Shown here: positions 29,338-40,163 of the stretch, piece by piece
How the letters are laid out: each line of letters starts with the position of its first letter
How positions within the stretch are numbered: position 1 is the first letter of the stretch
Assembly (NCBI RefSeq): GCF_033473495.1
Contig: NC_088941.1
Location: 1,550,001 to 1,614,000, forward strand
DNA from: Cercospora beticola
Lineage: Eukaryota; Ascomycota; Dothideomycetes; Mycosphaerellales; Mycosphaerellaceae
Length of the DNA stretch: 64,000 nt
Reading direction: 5' to 3'
Program-made: the position numbers and the translations under genes
Notes under the pieces: generated by a model
Told to the model about the DNA's origin: nothing
Seen by the model: only the letters and a program-made list of their open reading frames with translations
Database searches by the model: none

Positions 29338-30668
29338 TCAGATCACTTCTCCACCCCCCAACTCTCTCTGCAGCCTCTTCCAACTTTCCATGCCTCTCCC
29401 AGCAAACTCAACTGGTACCTCTCTCGTCTCATCCGCCAGATCTCGGTGAAAGACTTCACTACTGATCCAACCATCATATCCAAGATCCTTCACCAGAACC
29501 TCCATAACCTTCCCCACAGGCAAATATCCTTCCTTCTCAAACGCAAAACATCTCGCATTCCGACTCCACGTCATTCTTGCAGGCTGATTCTCTTGGTACC
29601 AAGGATGCCCCTCCACTAGAGGCTTATCCAACCTCTCTCCATCGACAAATTGAACATAGAAAATCTTCTTCACATCCACAGTCTCCTTCAATCGCCTGAT
29701 CGATTCCTCGAAATCCTGATCCGCGTTCGATGTCAGCCCATCAGGAGAAGCAGGGTCCGCGTAGACTTTGCCAGCGAGATTGAACGTATCGATACATATT
29801 CCCAAGTTCTCTCTATTAGCCTCGAGCACATATGAGTAGGCTTGATCCCAGGTGTTGACAAGTGTGGCCCAGGCGAGAGCTTCAAACGCGATTTGAACAG
29901 GTGGATCAGCGGCTCCTGCGAGGTCTGCTGCTTCGCGGAGAGCAGGGACGATTTTCGAGTCGTCAAGTTCATCCGCCTGTAGTGTATTCGAAGGGATTAA
30001 GATTGTCTGTGTGTCCAGCTTCCGACAGAGTCGGAGCCAAAGCTTGAAGCCGGACACTCGCTTTTGATATTCCGCAGCTGACTTCAGTCCTTCAAAATCT
30101 CGAAATGGTTGAAGAGCGACGATCTTGAGCTATACAAGGTATTACAGTCAGCCTCGCTTTCTTTGAGAAATCGGGAGTGCCACTCTCAAAGATCAAACCC
30201 AGTGACACAAGGAGGAGTACTCACTCCAAACCCATCACACCACCTTCTGACATCCTCCGCTGCCTTCAGCAGATCTGACTCGCCGGCCTCACCATCTTTC
30301 TCGCCGTCAACCCTCTCTGTAGCCCCATGATCCTCCAGTCGCTCCTGCGCATAGACATTCGCCAGAACATTCAGATCGTCGAAGAAAATCTCCACACCTT
30401 GGAAACCTGCTTCGGACGCAGCTTTTAGCTTGGGGAAGAGGGCATGAGTGCCTGGAAGACCGAGGGATTGAGAGGATATTGCTGGCCGCAAGGGCATCTT
30501 GAGGGACAATGTGCTTTGAAAAGGCCGATGATTGATGTGTTTGTAAGGTCGCAGGAAGTGCTGGTGGCCAAAGCTGGAAATCTGTTGGAGCGGGAGAAAG
30601 CTTAGCCGGAAGGAAGAGAGAATTGGGATTCGAGATGGAAGGGTTGCTGCGTTTCGAAGTGAAAACAT
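29338..30668 (-). CDS. 3-dehydroshikimate dehydratase-like TIM-barrel protein, two exons
   Basis: Proposed as complement(join(29338..30129, 30225..30668)), 411 aa. The 95-nt intron (GTGAGT...TATAG, phase 0) joins WCDGFG to LKIVALQPFRDFEGL. The xylose-isomerase-like barrel has likely metal ligands in IAFEALAW, GICIDTFNLAG, YVQFVDGE and WISSEVF. The whole matches fungal 3-dehydroshikimate dehydratases (quinate catabolism, product protocatechuate) or related sugar isomerase/epimerases. The family usually begins at MPLRPAISSQSLG, here an internal ATG at 30497 (354 aa). The first 57 residues from ATG 30668 are Arg/Ser/His-rich and lack acidic residues, like a mitochondrial presequence. Two isoforms from two starts are possible. 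No quinate-cluster genes are adjacent. Confidence 0.82.
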
Positions 30669-31057
30669 TCGCGATGATGATGAGTTGTTTTCGTACTTGA
30701 TGGAGGTCCGATCTCAGATTGCAGCTTCAAGGCGAGTCATTAGTCAGCAGATCCATCACGGGTGGAAGTCCTTGACTATTTCATCGCAGCGTGAGTGGTA
30801 GGATTACATGCAGTCATTTTACACTACTTACACAACTGTGAAGACTGAGGCGCCCTGCGCATGGAAGATCGATCCCATGGAGCTGCGCCTTCTAGCTCTC
30901 TGTCGGATACGCCCCGAATTGCAACGATGCGGTATCTTTCCAACGCATCTCTGCCAACCGGTGGCGTGCGCTTCAAAGCATTTCCCAGACTGCATCTTCC
31001 CATCACTCGCATCGTTGCTGAAAAGCCAGAAGACTTGACGTCGCTCAGTCAAAAGTC
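30669..31057. other. spacer between dehydratase and SF3A3
   Basis: About 390 bp with the dehydratase promoter and SF3A3 terminator. Short overlapping frames only. Confidence 0.35.
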
Positions 31058-32669
31058 CTACAAAAGTCCTGACTTCGCCAAATCTTCGTAGACTCGCTTC
31101 GGCATGATGTTTCCTTGCGGGTCTTCCATCTCGACGATTCCATCGCCATCATCTCCACCCTTCTTCTCCAAGTCTCGGGCGCGATCGCGCTCCAGCTTCT
31201 CCCACAACTTCTCGGCTTCTTCAATCTTGGTGATCTCTCTGAATAGGCCTGTATTCTTGGTGATGCCCAGACACTGCAGGCCGTAGATATGCCGCGCTTC
31301 AGAAAAGTGCTTGTCAAACGCTCGTCGCCCCATGTAGACGTAGTTGCCGCAGATCTCGCAGGGGAATTCGACGCCAAGGCCGTGCAGCTTGTACAGCCAG
31401 AAAGGAATCGGCTTGCCGTCCCATGCGAGCGGAAGCTTGAGAGGGTTGTAGACTTTCTCCTCGCCCTCATCTTCCTCCTCCTCCTGGTTGACTGACCTAC
31501 CGATCGCCTCGTTGTCCTCCTCGTACAACGCTGCAAGTTCTTGCTGGCGCTCCTTGTCCGTCATGCCTGCTTTGCGCTCAACGTTGACGCGGGTGTCTTC
31601 TCTCTGAGTCTGCATATTCTTGGCGAGGCTACGCACGCGATGCTCACGCTCAGCGACAGCGCGTTCTTTCAACCGCGCCATGTTGATTCCTGCTGTGCCG
31701 TTTCCGTTCGTCATTTCTGTGTCCGTTGTCCCGTGCTCCGCCTTTTGTTGTCGTGCTTCTGCAGCTTTGATGTGCTTCTTGCCAGTCAAATGTGCTTTGT
31801 AGACATTGTCATTGTTGAATTCCTTCTGACAGTCTGCGCACCAGACGCCCTCTCCTGTGCCTTCTGTTGTCGGACCATTTGAGGATGTGCCGTTCGCGCT
31901 TGCCTTGATCGATTCCCAGCCTGGCACCGTATCCTCTGACCACTCTTGCTCGAATTCGTCATCAAAGCTCTTGAACAATTTGTCTAGATCTTCCAGCGGC
32001 TTGATCTTTCTCAAGAAGCCCTCCAGGTACTCTGCTAATGAGCCGACGTATGCAAAGTACTGCTCTGTCATCTTGTCCTGCCGGGTGATGATGCACTTGG
32101 GAGGCGTGAAGATGTCGAAAGTGTCGAGATATTGTAGGTAGGTCAACTTGCGCACGCCCTTGACGCCGGGCAAGTTCAGATATTGCTCATGGGCTAATGT
32201 GAGATCAAAGAAGCGACCGAAGCCCTCTTCACCCGTGAACATGGTCTCGATATCGCCAGCAAAACCCCCTGGTGGTCCTCCATCTTGAGCACGTTTATAT
32301 GCGCGCTCCAGGTTCTCGACGGGCTCGTTGGGGTAGCGTTTGTGAAAGTCCTTGGTCTTGGCGAGTTCGTCGTAGAAGGTGGCATATGTGTCGCCAGTGC
32401 TCAGTTGCTGCTGTTCGTGTGTTCGCGATTCGTGGTCGTCGTATAGTTGGACGGCACGTTGTGACTGCGTTTGAATGCGTTGCAGGAAGTTTGCGATTTC
32501 ATGGTCGCGAACGAGGCAACTCCGGATCTGTGAGTTGTGAGCTCTGCCGCACAGGTGAGGACTGTGTGGAGATACCTACGTGCTTGGGATCGTCGAGAAT
32601 GCGGTCTGCAATGGCTTGCTCCAGGCGCTCCACGTCCTCGTGGATGGCGCGAATGTCCTCGTAAATCAT
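31058..32669 (-). CDS. prp9: splicing factor 3a subunit 3 (SF3a60/Prp9), two exons
   Basis: Proposed as complement(join(31058..32527, 32580..32669)), 519 aa (human 501). The 52-nt intron (GTAGGT...CACAG, phase 0) joins RILDDPKH to IRSCLVRDHEIANFL. ATG 32669 is chosen because the N-terminal helix MIYEDIRAIHEDVERLEQA then starts directly; upstream there is only a GTG. Two zinc fingers are visible: C260-x2-C with HLTGKKH, and the matrin-type CEICGNYVYMGRRAFDKHF at about residue 420. The hallmark YNPLKLPLAWDGKPIPFWLY and the ending KRVYEDLAKSGLL are nearly invariant in the family. It is part of the U2 snRNP SF3a complex needed for branch-site recognition, nuclear. It is divergent from the eIF4A3/Fal1 gene. 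Confidence 0.95.
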
Positions 32670-32947
32670 CGTGCCGTCTGCCACCCACTGCCGCGCGGCT
32701 GCCTGTTGATTCTCGCAATCACCCCTCAGTCAAGGTGAAGCGACAGCAGAATGAAGAGTGAGGCCGCCGAAAAGGGAGTGTCGTGCCAAAGAAGTGGAGT
32801 GGCAGACTGAAGAAGTTCGCGCAGTTGGTGGCTTGTGAAAGACAAGCTCGAGCCAATTTTCTGCAGCCACACTTCTGGACTCGAGCTTCTTCCCATCACC
32901 TCTTCTACCACCATCACGACATCCACATCACCACCCACACAGTCACC
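32670..32947. promoter_or_regulatory. bidirectional promoter between SF3A3 and eIF4A3
   Basis: Only 278 bp separate the two start codons. Contains CACC/CATCACC-rich leader sequence before 32948. No TATA box is evident, in keeping with two housekeeping genes. Confidence 0.6.
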
Positions 32948-34203
32948 ATGGCCGACGAAGGAGGAATCGACCGCAAGGCGGAGGAGCGCATGGAGTTCTC
33001 CACGTCCAAGGAGGTGTCCGTTGCGCCGACCTTCGAGGCGATGCATCTCAAGGACAATCTACTGCGCGGTATCTACGCCTACGGCTTCGAATCGCCCTCG
33101 GCCGTACAGTCGCGTGCCATCGTGCAAGTCTGCAAAGGCCGCGACACCATCGCTCAAGCGCAGTCGGGAACGGGAAAGACGGCGACATTCAGCATTTCCA
33201 TCCTGCAGGTCATCAATACCGCCGTGCGCGAAACCCAAGCCCTCGTTCTATCGCCCACGCGCGAACTCGCAACCCAGTCGCAGTCCGTCATCCTGGCTTT
33301 GGGCGACTACATGAATGTGCAGTGTCACGCCTGTATCGGAGGCACGAATGTCGGAGAGGACATCCGCAAACTGGACTATGGCCAGCACGTTGTGTCAGGC
33401 ACACCGGGCAGAGTCGCTGACATGATCCGACGACGCAACTTGCGCACGCGTCACATCAAGATGCTGGTCCTGGACGAGGCCGACGAGCTTCTGAATCGCG
33501 GCTTCCGAGAACAAATCTACGACGTGTATCGCTACCTGCCGCCAGCAACTCAGGTCGTCGTTGTGTCGGCCACGCTCCCATACGATGTCCTCGACATGAC
33601 GACCAAGTTTATGACCGATCCCGTTCGCATTCTGGTCAAGCGCGACGAGTTGACTCTGGAAGGCCTCAAGCAGTATTTTATTGCTGTCGAGAAAGAGGAG
33701 TGGAAATTCGATACCTTGTGCGATCTCTACGACACTCTGACCATTACGCAAGCCGTCATCTTCTGTAACACGAGGAGAAAGGTCGATTGGCTGACCGACA
33801 AGATGCGTGATGCCAACTTCACAGTGTCCAGCATGCACGGCGAAATGCCTCAGAAGGAACGCGACGCTATCATGGGCGAATTCCGACAGGGCAATAGCAG
33901 AGTGCTGATCAGCACCGATGTCTGGGCTCGCGGTATTGACGTGCAGCAAGTCAGCTTGGTTATCAACTACGACCTGCCATCAAATCGTGAAAACTACATC
34001 CACCGCATCGGTCGATCCGGTCGTTTTGGACGCAAGGGCGTGGCCATCAACTTCGTTACGAGCGACGATGTCCGCATCCTGCGTGATATTGAGTGTAAGC
34101 AACCGCAAGCATTGCCTGTTCGAGTTCCAACTGACCGCACATAGTGTACTACTCGACCCAGATCGACGAGATGCCAATGAACGTGGCAGACTTGCTCTCT
34201 TGA
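32948..34203 (+). CDS. FAL1: eIF4A3/Fal1-type DEAD-box RNA helicase, two exons
   Basis: Proposed as join(32948..34094, 34145..34203), 401 aa, usual length about 400. ATG 32948 sits in ACCATGG. The 50-nt intron (GTAAGC...CATAG, phase 1) restores the invariant tail [22 protein letters not shown]; unspliced, the tail is unrelated sequence. Helicase motifs: AQSGTGKT (about 71-78), PTRELA, TPGR, DEAD (about 175-178), SAT, ARGIDV and [13 protein letters not shown]. eIF4A3 is the RNA clamp of the exon junction complex; the yeast homologue Fal1 acts in 18S rRNA maturation. Which role dominates here is unknown. Its divergent neighbour is a U2 snRNP subunit. Confidence 0.95.
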
Positions 34204-34608
34204 GCGATGTGACCTTAACAGGAAGGCACAGAGTAGATTATACTCTATGTCTGTCATCATGAGGCGTTTTTGGCGTCTTTCACAGGCAATCGGCCACTAG
34301 GGATGGAAATGGGCAAATGTAACGATATCGTAAGTCGTGCGCTCATATCGGTCAGTCCAATTGGACCACTGCTCACATGACAAAGCCCATATGCGGTCCC
34401 AAGCCTTTTCATTTCGCCCACTCAACATCGATCATTGCGGCTTTCTGACGTACTCCACAAATGCTGTCCAGGAGCTCAGGTGCGTACATGTTTTCCGCCT
34501 CTTACAGCTGACTTCAGCCACCCATGCTGTTCCGTCTGGAATGTGCTCTTGTACCTGCTGTTGCACTCCACGCCGCTTCTCCATCTTCCGACCTAGACCT
34601 AGACCCAG
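34204..34608. other. convergent spacer
   Basis: About 400 bp between the helicase gene and the small gene on the opposite strand. No gene seen. Confidence 0.35.
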
Positions 34609-34984
34609 TCACTTCATGCGATCCTGATCCAGTCCGAGTTTGTTCTCGACCGTACTCTCTCTGCGCTCTTCGTTCATCTACGAGGAACAATTCGTCAGAT
34701 GTGTTCAACAACACTCTGGCATTATCTACTCACATTGGCGGAATCACTCGTCGCAGCAGCGTCCTCTTCTGCGAACCGTCAGACCAATCGATCTGGATCC
34801 CGAACAATATACGGGGCGTCTTACTTTTGAGCTCCGCAGCTTGTTTCGGGCCTTCGTCCTGGAGGATCTGTTGTGCTTGCTCGGCTTGGTCTGGCTTTGC
34901 GTCGGTCCTTATTAATGCTTCCGCTGTCTCTCTGGCACGCGCTTCACGATATGCCTGCAGAACCTCAGGATCGACTTCGACCAT
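34609..34984 (-). CDS. small conserved-looking hypothetical protein, two exons
   Basis: Proposed as complement(join(34609..34660, 34734..34984)), 100 aa, start ATG 34984. Exon 1 encodes a helical, Ala/Glu/Gln-rich protein (MVEVDPEVLQAYREARARE...) ending in ILFGIQIDWSDGSQKRTLLRRVIPP. The frame then runs into TGA exactly at a GTGAGT donor; a 73-nt intron with a CTGAC branch-like site and a GCGCAG acceptor gives a short second exon ending MK. A CGTAG acceptor 17 bases earlier gives an immediate stop. The charge pattern suggests a real protein, but no family is recognised. Start and second exon are tentative. Confidence 0.45.
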
Positions 34985-35555
34985 ACTTCTGTCCGGTCGG
35001 TCTGTACAATTTCTTCTGCTGTCTTTCACTTCTGGTTGCTGTAAGTCTTATATACTCCCGACTCCTTCGGTTCTGTCTGCTTTGTTGTTCTGCTCGTATA
35101 CGCAAGTACAACGAGGATTTATGAAACCCATCCTCTTGCGGTCCTTGAGTTACGTCAGACTTCGTTTCTGCGGTCTACCCCTGCCTCAATCCTCCACTGT
35201 ATCCACATGACGATTTCGGCAGACAACATCTTGCCACTGACTCACTCGCCTCACTGTCTCCATTTCTAACCCGCCGAGCCCGCCGACTTTCCGTCTCTCA
35301 TGAGATCGGTACCGGCTCCGCACAAGGGCCAGAAGCAAGGCAAATCCCTATTCGGCGAATCGGCGGCACGATATGCATCTTGACGCATGCACGACATATG
35401 TGCAATTTACATTGTAAACAAAGATCCTTGCCATTGGCGAACCGAAAACTTCTCCTCTGGGCGTGTAAGTAAACACGAGTGTGCGCATCACTCCACAGTC
35501 AGAAGTTCGCACATAGGCCTTTCGAGTCTGGGGGAATTGTTGCTATACATTAAGC
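34985..35555. other. divergent spacer
   Basis: About 570 bp, pyrimidine-rich in part, between the small minus-strand gene and the disordered-protein gene. No gene recognised. Confidence 0.35.
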
Positions 35556-36656
35556 ATGGGTGTCCTGATTCGTATACAGAAGAAGTTCGAAAACAAATGG
35601 CTGCACAAGCACGGCGACCACGGCAAACCTGTATATTACGCGGATCCCGAAGAGGAAACTGATAATAGCACAAGATCGAGGTCTGGTACTGGCAGCTCCT
35701 CTCGACCTGGTTCTCGACTCGCCAGTTTATCATTTCTAAGCTCACGTCGAAACTCCTCTCAACGACAACCGATCGATCCTCCCTCGCGGTCATCTTCTTT
35801 CTTTTGCAGGGGCTCTTCCCAACAACCTCAGGCCAGGAGATCATTTGCTGTTCAGCAGAGCAACCATCGCCGTCATGGCTCGGGTCTCTCTGCCAGCGAC
35901 CGACGCCGGTCTGGAAGCGGGATCGGAAGCAGACCAACTCCTTACAACTCCTCACCAGATGCATTCGACACGGCGTTCCGGGTTCCTGCGTTTCCTGATA
36001 GTGGCTACGTTAGTCGTGACGATGATCCTGATATGGGGTTTCTACCTGAGGACCACCAGACACTTCAGTCTCCTTCACAAATGGGCAACTCAATGACCTT
36101 GGCGAAGTTGCATGAACAGGAAGTGCAGCAGCATCAGCATCAAAAACAGCAGCAGAGGCCGATGAGTGATGCACCGCCCGTGTTAGGACAGTCAAGTACC
36201 GTTGCGAGAGGTATGGCGCCTGAACGGACTTCAAGCCAAGAACTGCGAGGTCGAGCGTCAAGTTTCACACTCGGGAGCAGCGGCAGTAGTGCCAATCCTA
36301 GCCCCAAACCCGCTGTTGAACCTGTTGTGAGTCCGGGCGCTCTCGCGGAGCAATATGAAGCGCCCAGTGCGCTGAGCCACGAGCACGCGACAGATCAGAT
36401 GGCGGACTCCAGAGTGGCGGGATTGAGAGGATTCGAAGGTGATCGGGACGGTTACTTTTCACATCTGGGAGAAGCAGCTCCTCGCCCGAAACAACCTGAA
36501 CGAGCGCAGACTGCTGCGCCTTCGTCATCTTCAACTTCTAATCCCGCTGAAATTCCTGCTTCTTCAGGACACAGGTCTTGCACGAGGCTGACGGCCGAGG
36601 AGGCGAGGAGAGCGAGGAAGCCTTTTACGACTACGAGGGCGTTGACGGGATATTGA
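35556..36656 (+). CDS. predicted disordered Ser/Arg-rich protein, unknown
   Basis: Predicted 366 aa, ATG 35556. The first 30 residues (MGVLIRIQKKFENKWLHKHG) are basic, amphipathic and look like a conserved motif; Gly2 could allow myristoylation but that is speculation. The rest is Ser, Arg, Gln and Pro-rich with no domain, including a QHQHQKQQQ run near residue 195 and multiple RSxS phosphosite-like stretches (SSFTLGSSGSS). A strong acceptor-like TTTCTTTTGCAG at about 35800-35811 lies inside the frame; an intron there is possible but no matching donor is needed, since the frame is open throughout. Function unknown. Confidence 0.55.
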   Translation: MGVLIRIQKKFENKWLHKHGDHGKPVYYADPEEETDNSTRSRSGTGSSSRPGSRLASLSFLSSRRNSSQRQPIDPPSRSSSFFCRGSSQQPQARRSFAVQQSNHRRHGSGLSASDRRRSGSGIGSRPTPYNSSPDAFDTAFRVPAFPDSGYVSRDDDPDMGFLPEDHQTLQSPSQMGNSMTLAKLHEQEVQQHQHQKQQQRPMSDAPPVLGQSSTVARGMAPERTSSQELRGRASSFTLGSSGSSANPSPKPAVEPVVSPGALAEQYEAPSALSHEHATDQMADSRVAGLRGFEGDRDGYFSHLGEAAPRPKQPERAQTAAPSSSSTSNPAEIPASSGHRSCTRLTAEEARRARKPFTTTRALTGY

Positions 36657-37496
36657 TTTGAGTGAAGCTGGATGGCACGGTGATGACTTATGGAAACGCT
36701 AAACCTTCACGATTGATCGCAGTCGATTATGATGCGACGATACCAAGCTGTCGAGCCACAGTCCACAGAAACCTGCGATACCTCTGCTGGTCCAGCGGGA
36801 CGCGCGAACAGAAGTTGAAGATCAGTCCACGCCGCGAATAGTGGGTGGGCAGCAGGTATGAGAGAATGTCTTTCTCTTTGCGTCGACCACAAGGCGTTGA
36901 CGCAAACACCGCTTTCAGCTCAGGACTTCCGGCGCCGCGGCGCCCAAGAGGTTTTGATTATTCTTGGATGCATCAACGGCCCACGTCACGTCGTGGATCT
37001 TGTGGAGTGCTGAACGACGTAAACTTATCAATTTCTCCGAAGTTTTCCGAGATATCTTTTCCAGACCTTGACACCTGCTTCTTCCACATCACTCGTCCCT
37101 CGGCAGAATCCACATTTCTCGTGAACGTCTTTCGGGCCATTATGATCAATCAAGAAAATGCTTAAAGATCCTTCAGTGTCGCTTTCATGGAGATTTCCTG
37201 CAGGAAAGTCGGAGGTCGAGCTTTTTTGAGATATGAGGACATCGGCTAGAGAGTTGAGTCCTGCGAACGATAAGAAGGGCTTGGTAAGGGACATGTGAGG
37301 CTTTGTACTATTCCTTATCTTTCTCGATACTGCTTGCTGCTTTCTTTCTGTTGCTTCTACCGAGCTACGCGACTTCCACTCTAGCACTATCACCAAAGAT
37401 CGCTGCAAGTCAGAAGAAGGAACGACGGGACTCACTCCTACTTTCTCTATTATCCCCCAGACAATCAATCAAGAGTCAACACAACAGCCAACAACC
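36657..37496. other. intergenic region upstream of the Old Yellow Enzyme
   Basis: No gene supported. A minus-strand frame at 37028-37468 (146 aa) has no recognisable family. The final 80 bases are CAA-rich, as in many fungal leaders. Confidence 0.35.
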
Positions 37497-38678
37497 ATGT
37501 CTCCGCCCGACTCCCAAACAAAGACGACACTCTTCACCCCTCTCTCCCTTGGCTCGAACCTCACCCTCTCCCATCGCATCATAATGGCACCTCTAACACG
37601 TTTCCGCTGTACATCCTCCCACGTCCCCCTCACCTCCATGGTCTCCGAATACTACGCCCAACGCTGCTCCACGCCCGGAGGCCTCATCATCGCCGAATCC
37701 AACATAATTTCCCCCGAACACGGCGGTGTAAAACACATGCCAGGACTTTGGAACGAAGAACAAATCTCCGCCTGGAAACCAATCGTCGACGAAGTCCACG
37801 CCAAAGGCTGTTACATTTTCGCGCAATTGATAGCGTTGGGAAGAGTCGCGGATCCTGAAGTTTTGCGAAACGAAGGAGGTTGGGATGTGAAGAGCTCTAG
37901 TCAGGTGCCTTTTCCGGATGCAGTCGAAGGAGGTGTTGTGCCGAAGGAGATGTTGAAAGAAGAAATTCAGACCGCCTTGCAGAAATTCGCGCAAGCGGCG
38001 AAGAATGCTGTGTTTGAAGCTGGATTTGATGGGATTGAATTACATGGTGCGAATGGATATTTGATTGATCAATTTACGCAAGATGTGACGAATCGGAGGA
38101 CGGATGAGTATGGAGGAAGTGTGGAGAATCGTTCGAGATTTGGGGTTGAAGTCGCGAGGGCTTGTGCAGAAGCTGTTGGGGAAGAAAGAGTTGGGTTTAG
38201 GATTTCGCCGTTTAGTACGTTTCAAGGGATGAAGATGGATGATCCGGTGGAGCAGTTTGGGGATCTTGTGAGGAGGTTGAAGGATTTGGGGTTGGCGTAT
38301 CTGCATGTTGTTGAGAGTCGGGTGGTGAATAATGTGGATTGTGAGAAGCAGGAGGGTATTGAGCCGTTTTTGGAGATTTGGGGGAAGACCAGTCCGGTAT
38401 TGGTTGCTGGGGGTCTCACACCGGAGCTGGCGAAGAAGGCGGTTGAAACCGAGTACACAAAGCAGGGCTGTGAGGTTGCAGTGGTGTTTGGGAGGCATTT
38501 TATTTCGAATCCGGATTTGGTGTACAGGATCAAGGAGGGGCTGGAGTTGAACAAGTACGATCGAAGTACATTCTACACACCAGAGATCAGAGAAGGGTAT
38601 CTGGACTATCCGTTTAGTCAGGAGTACTCACAGCAGTGCAATGGAAGTGGAGAAACAAGTGTTTCGGGGAGTCCATAG
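37497..38678 (+). CDS. NADH:flavin oxidoreductase, Old Yellow Enzyme family
   Basis: Predicted 393 aa, single exon, ATG in ACCATGT. Family features in order: TLFTPLSLGSNLTLSHRIIMAPLTRFR (FMN-binding start, here in part), EYYAQRCSTPGGLIIAE, FAQLIALGRVADP, GFDGIELHGANGYLIDQF (the substrate-binding HxxN pair), RTDEYGGSVENRSRF, VGFRISPF, and the phosphate-binding VLVAGGL and VVFGRHFISNPDLV. The enzyme reduces activated C=C bonds with NAD(P)H via FMN, in oxylipin or detoxification chemistry; the substrate is not readable. In place of the common QLWHxGR the copy has QLIALGR. The coding strand is C-rich to about 37825 and G-rich after that. No cluster partners. Confidence 0.92.
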   Translation: MSPPDSQTKTTLFTPLSLGSNLTLSHRIIMAPLTRFRCTSSHVPLTSMVSEYYAQRCSTPGGLIIAESNIISPEHGGVKHMPGLWNEEQISAWKPIVDEVHAKGCYIFAQLIALGRVADPEVLRNEGGWDVKSSSQVPFPDAVEGGVVPKEMLKEEIQTALQKFAQAAKNAVFEAGFDGIELHGANGYLIDQFTQDVTNRRTDEYGGSVENRSRFGVEVARACAEAVGEERVGFRISPFSTFQGMKMDDPVEQFGDLVRRLKDLGLAYLHVVESRVVNNVDCEKQEGIEPFLEIWGKTSPVLVAGGLTPELAKKAVETEYTKQGCEVAVVFGRHFISNPDLVYRIKEGLELNKYDRSTFYTPEIREGYLDYPFSQEYSQQCNGSGETSVSGSP

Positions 38679-38900
38679 ACAGGAGGAATTATGTTGCCAA
38701 ATTATGCTTTTGGTGTGACATTTCTGTGTCGTGATTTAGTATGTACAGTCTGCTGTTCATCAAGGTACCCTCCGAATCCAACGCCGGCCTGCCGTTAACC
38801 ATGTCCATCGTCGAAATTACATCCAGATGAATCGTAATACCCGTAGTCGCTTACCTTGTATCCTGGTAGCTTCGTCAAATTGATCCCACCAAAGCACCCT

Positions 38901-40163
38901 TCACTTCTTTCCAGCCTCAATCCTGACCACCTGCCTTGTCAGAGTCCTTCGATCAGTCGCATCAGACATCTCGTCCATGTAGCTCTGTCTGGCCTCTAGC
39001 ATGTGCTCTTCGGCAACTCGCTCCCTCCTCTTACTTTCGGGCTCGATCCTGTCCCTGAAGAGTTTCAATCTCCTCAAGAGTCGCAGTAGAATACATTGGT
39101 TCTTGTTCCGCGATGCGAGTCTTGATGACTCTGTATCTTGTTGCTGCAGGACATCTGGCTCGTTGGGACACTCTTGTGGAATTGGAGCTCCTTGAACAAA
39201 GTCGATGAGGCAAGTAGTTGGCTGATTTCCAGCAGCAGGTCTGCTATTGGTGTAGCGAGCAGGGTTGAAAGTCGGTTCAGTAACCGGGAGGTGTCTTGAG
39301 AACGATATACCGTTTGGTGTTTGGTTGGCTGCGTGAGGCGTGGAGTAGTTGACTATGCCCAGCTGTGAAGGTGTAGGACGGGCCAGGGTGGACATGTGGA
39401 TGTCATTCTCTTCTTGGGGCGATGCTACGGAGCGCACCGCGACCATCGGTTGTTTGCCTTTGTCACCGGGCATCCTGAAGTCTCCAGTTTGGAAGCCGAA
39501 GGAAGAGGTCCTACTGTTCTTCGGGAGAGTCTTTGCCCTCACAATTGGCGCAGCTGGAAGAAGTGATTGTGCTTTGGGTACGTTATTCATGAAGTGGCTG
39601 AAACTATTGTCGACGACTTCAGATATCGAAGGTAGCGTGTAGGACGATTGCCTCACTACCGTTCCAATACTACTGGACCTTGAGATGTGGGTCGCGCTGG
39701 AAGACGACCTCCGAATCTTGGGTCCGGATTTGTATGTGGGGGTGTTGACTGGGACGGAACCGGATGTCAATTGAGTTCTGACGACGGCGAGTGGCAAGTC
39801 ATCTCGCTCGAAAGCTTGGGTGCTCTCGTATGTGCGGTAACTGGAATGCTTTGCGTGATACTGCACTAAACCTTGTGAATGGTCCGGAGCAACATAGCCC
39901 CAACCTCCCGAGTGAGTTGTGCTGGCAGGACTTGTTGCGCCGCTATTGAGATGCTGACTGAGCTGAGTGTAGAACAGCCACTGCTCAGGACCTATGTCCT
40001 AGGTCAGCCTTCACTCGGTGGGATAGCCGACTTGACTACACCTACTCATCGTTCCTGCTCCAGGTCGTGCAGCCTCTTGCTCTGATGTTGCGGTGGCTTG
40101 GGCCTCGTTGTGCTTATCCAACATAGGCTCTTGTGTCTTTCGGAAAACTTGTGTGATGCCCAT
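38901..40163 (-). CDS. hypothetical disordered protein with basic C-terminus, probably two exons
   Basis: The main exon (38901 to about 39942) has an open frame without ATG at its 5' end, so an upstream exon is needed. A good candidate is 40042..40163, MGITQVFRKTQEPMLDK..., in AAGATGG context. Donor AG|GTGTAG at 40041 and acceptor AATAG at 39943 keep frame (387 aa), but other acceptors nearby (GCTCAG, GTCAG) are possible. The protein is Ser/Thr/Pro-rich through residue 290, then has a basic helical region (LLRLLRRLKLFRDRIEPESKRRERVAEEHMLEARQ in parts) that may bind a partner or nucleic acid. No family is recognised. The intron needs cDNA support. Confidence 0.5.
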
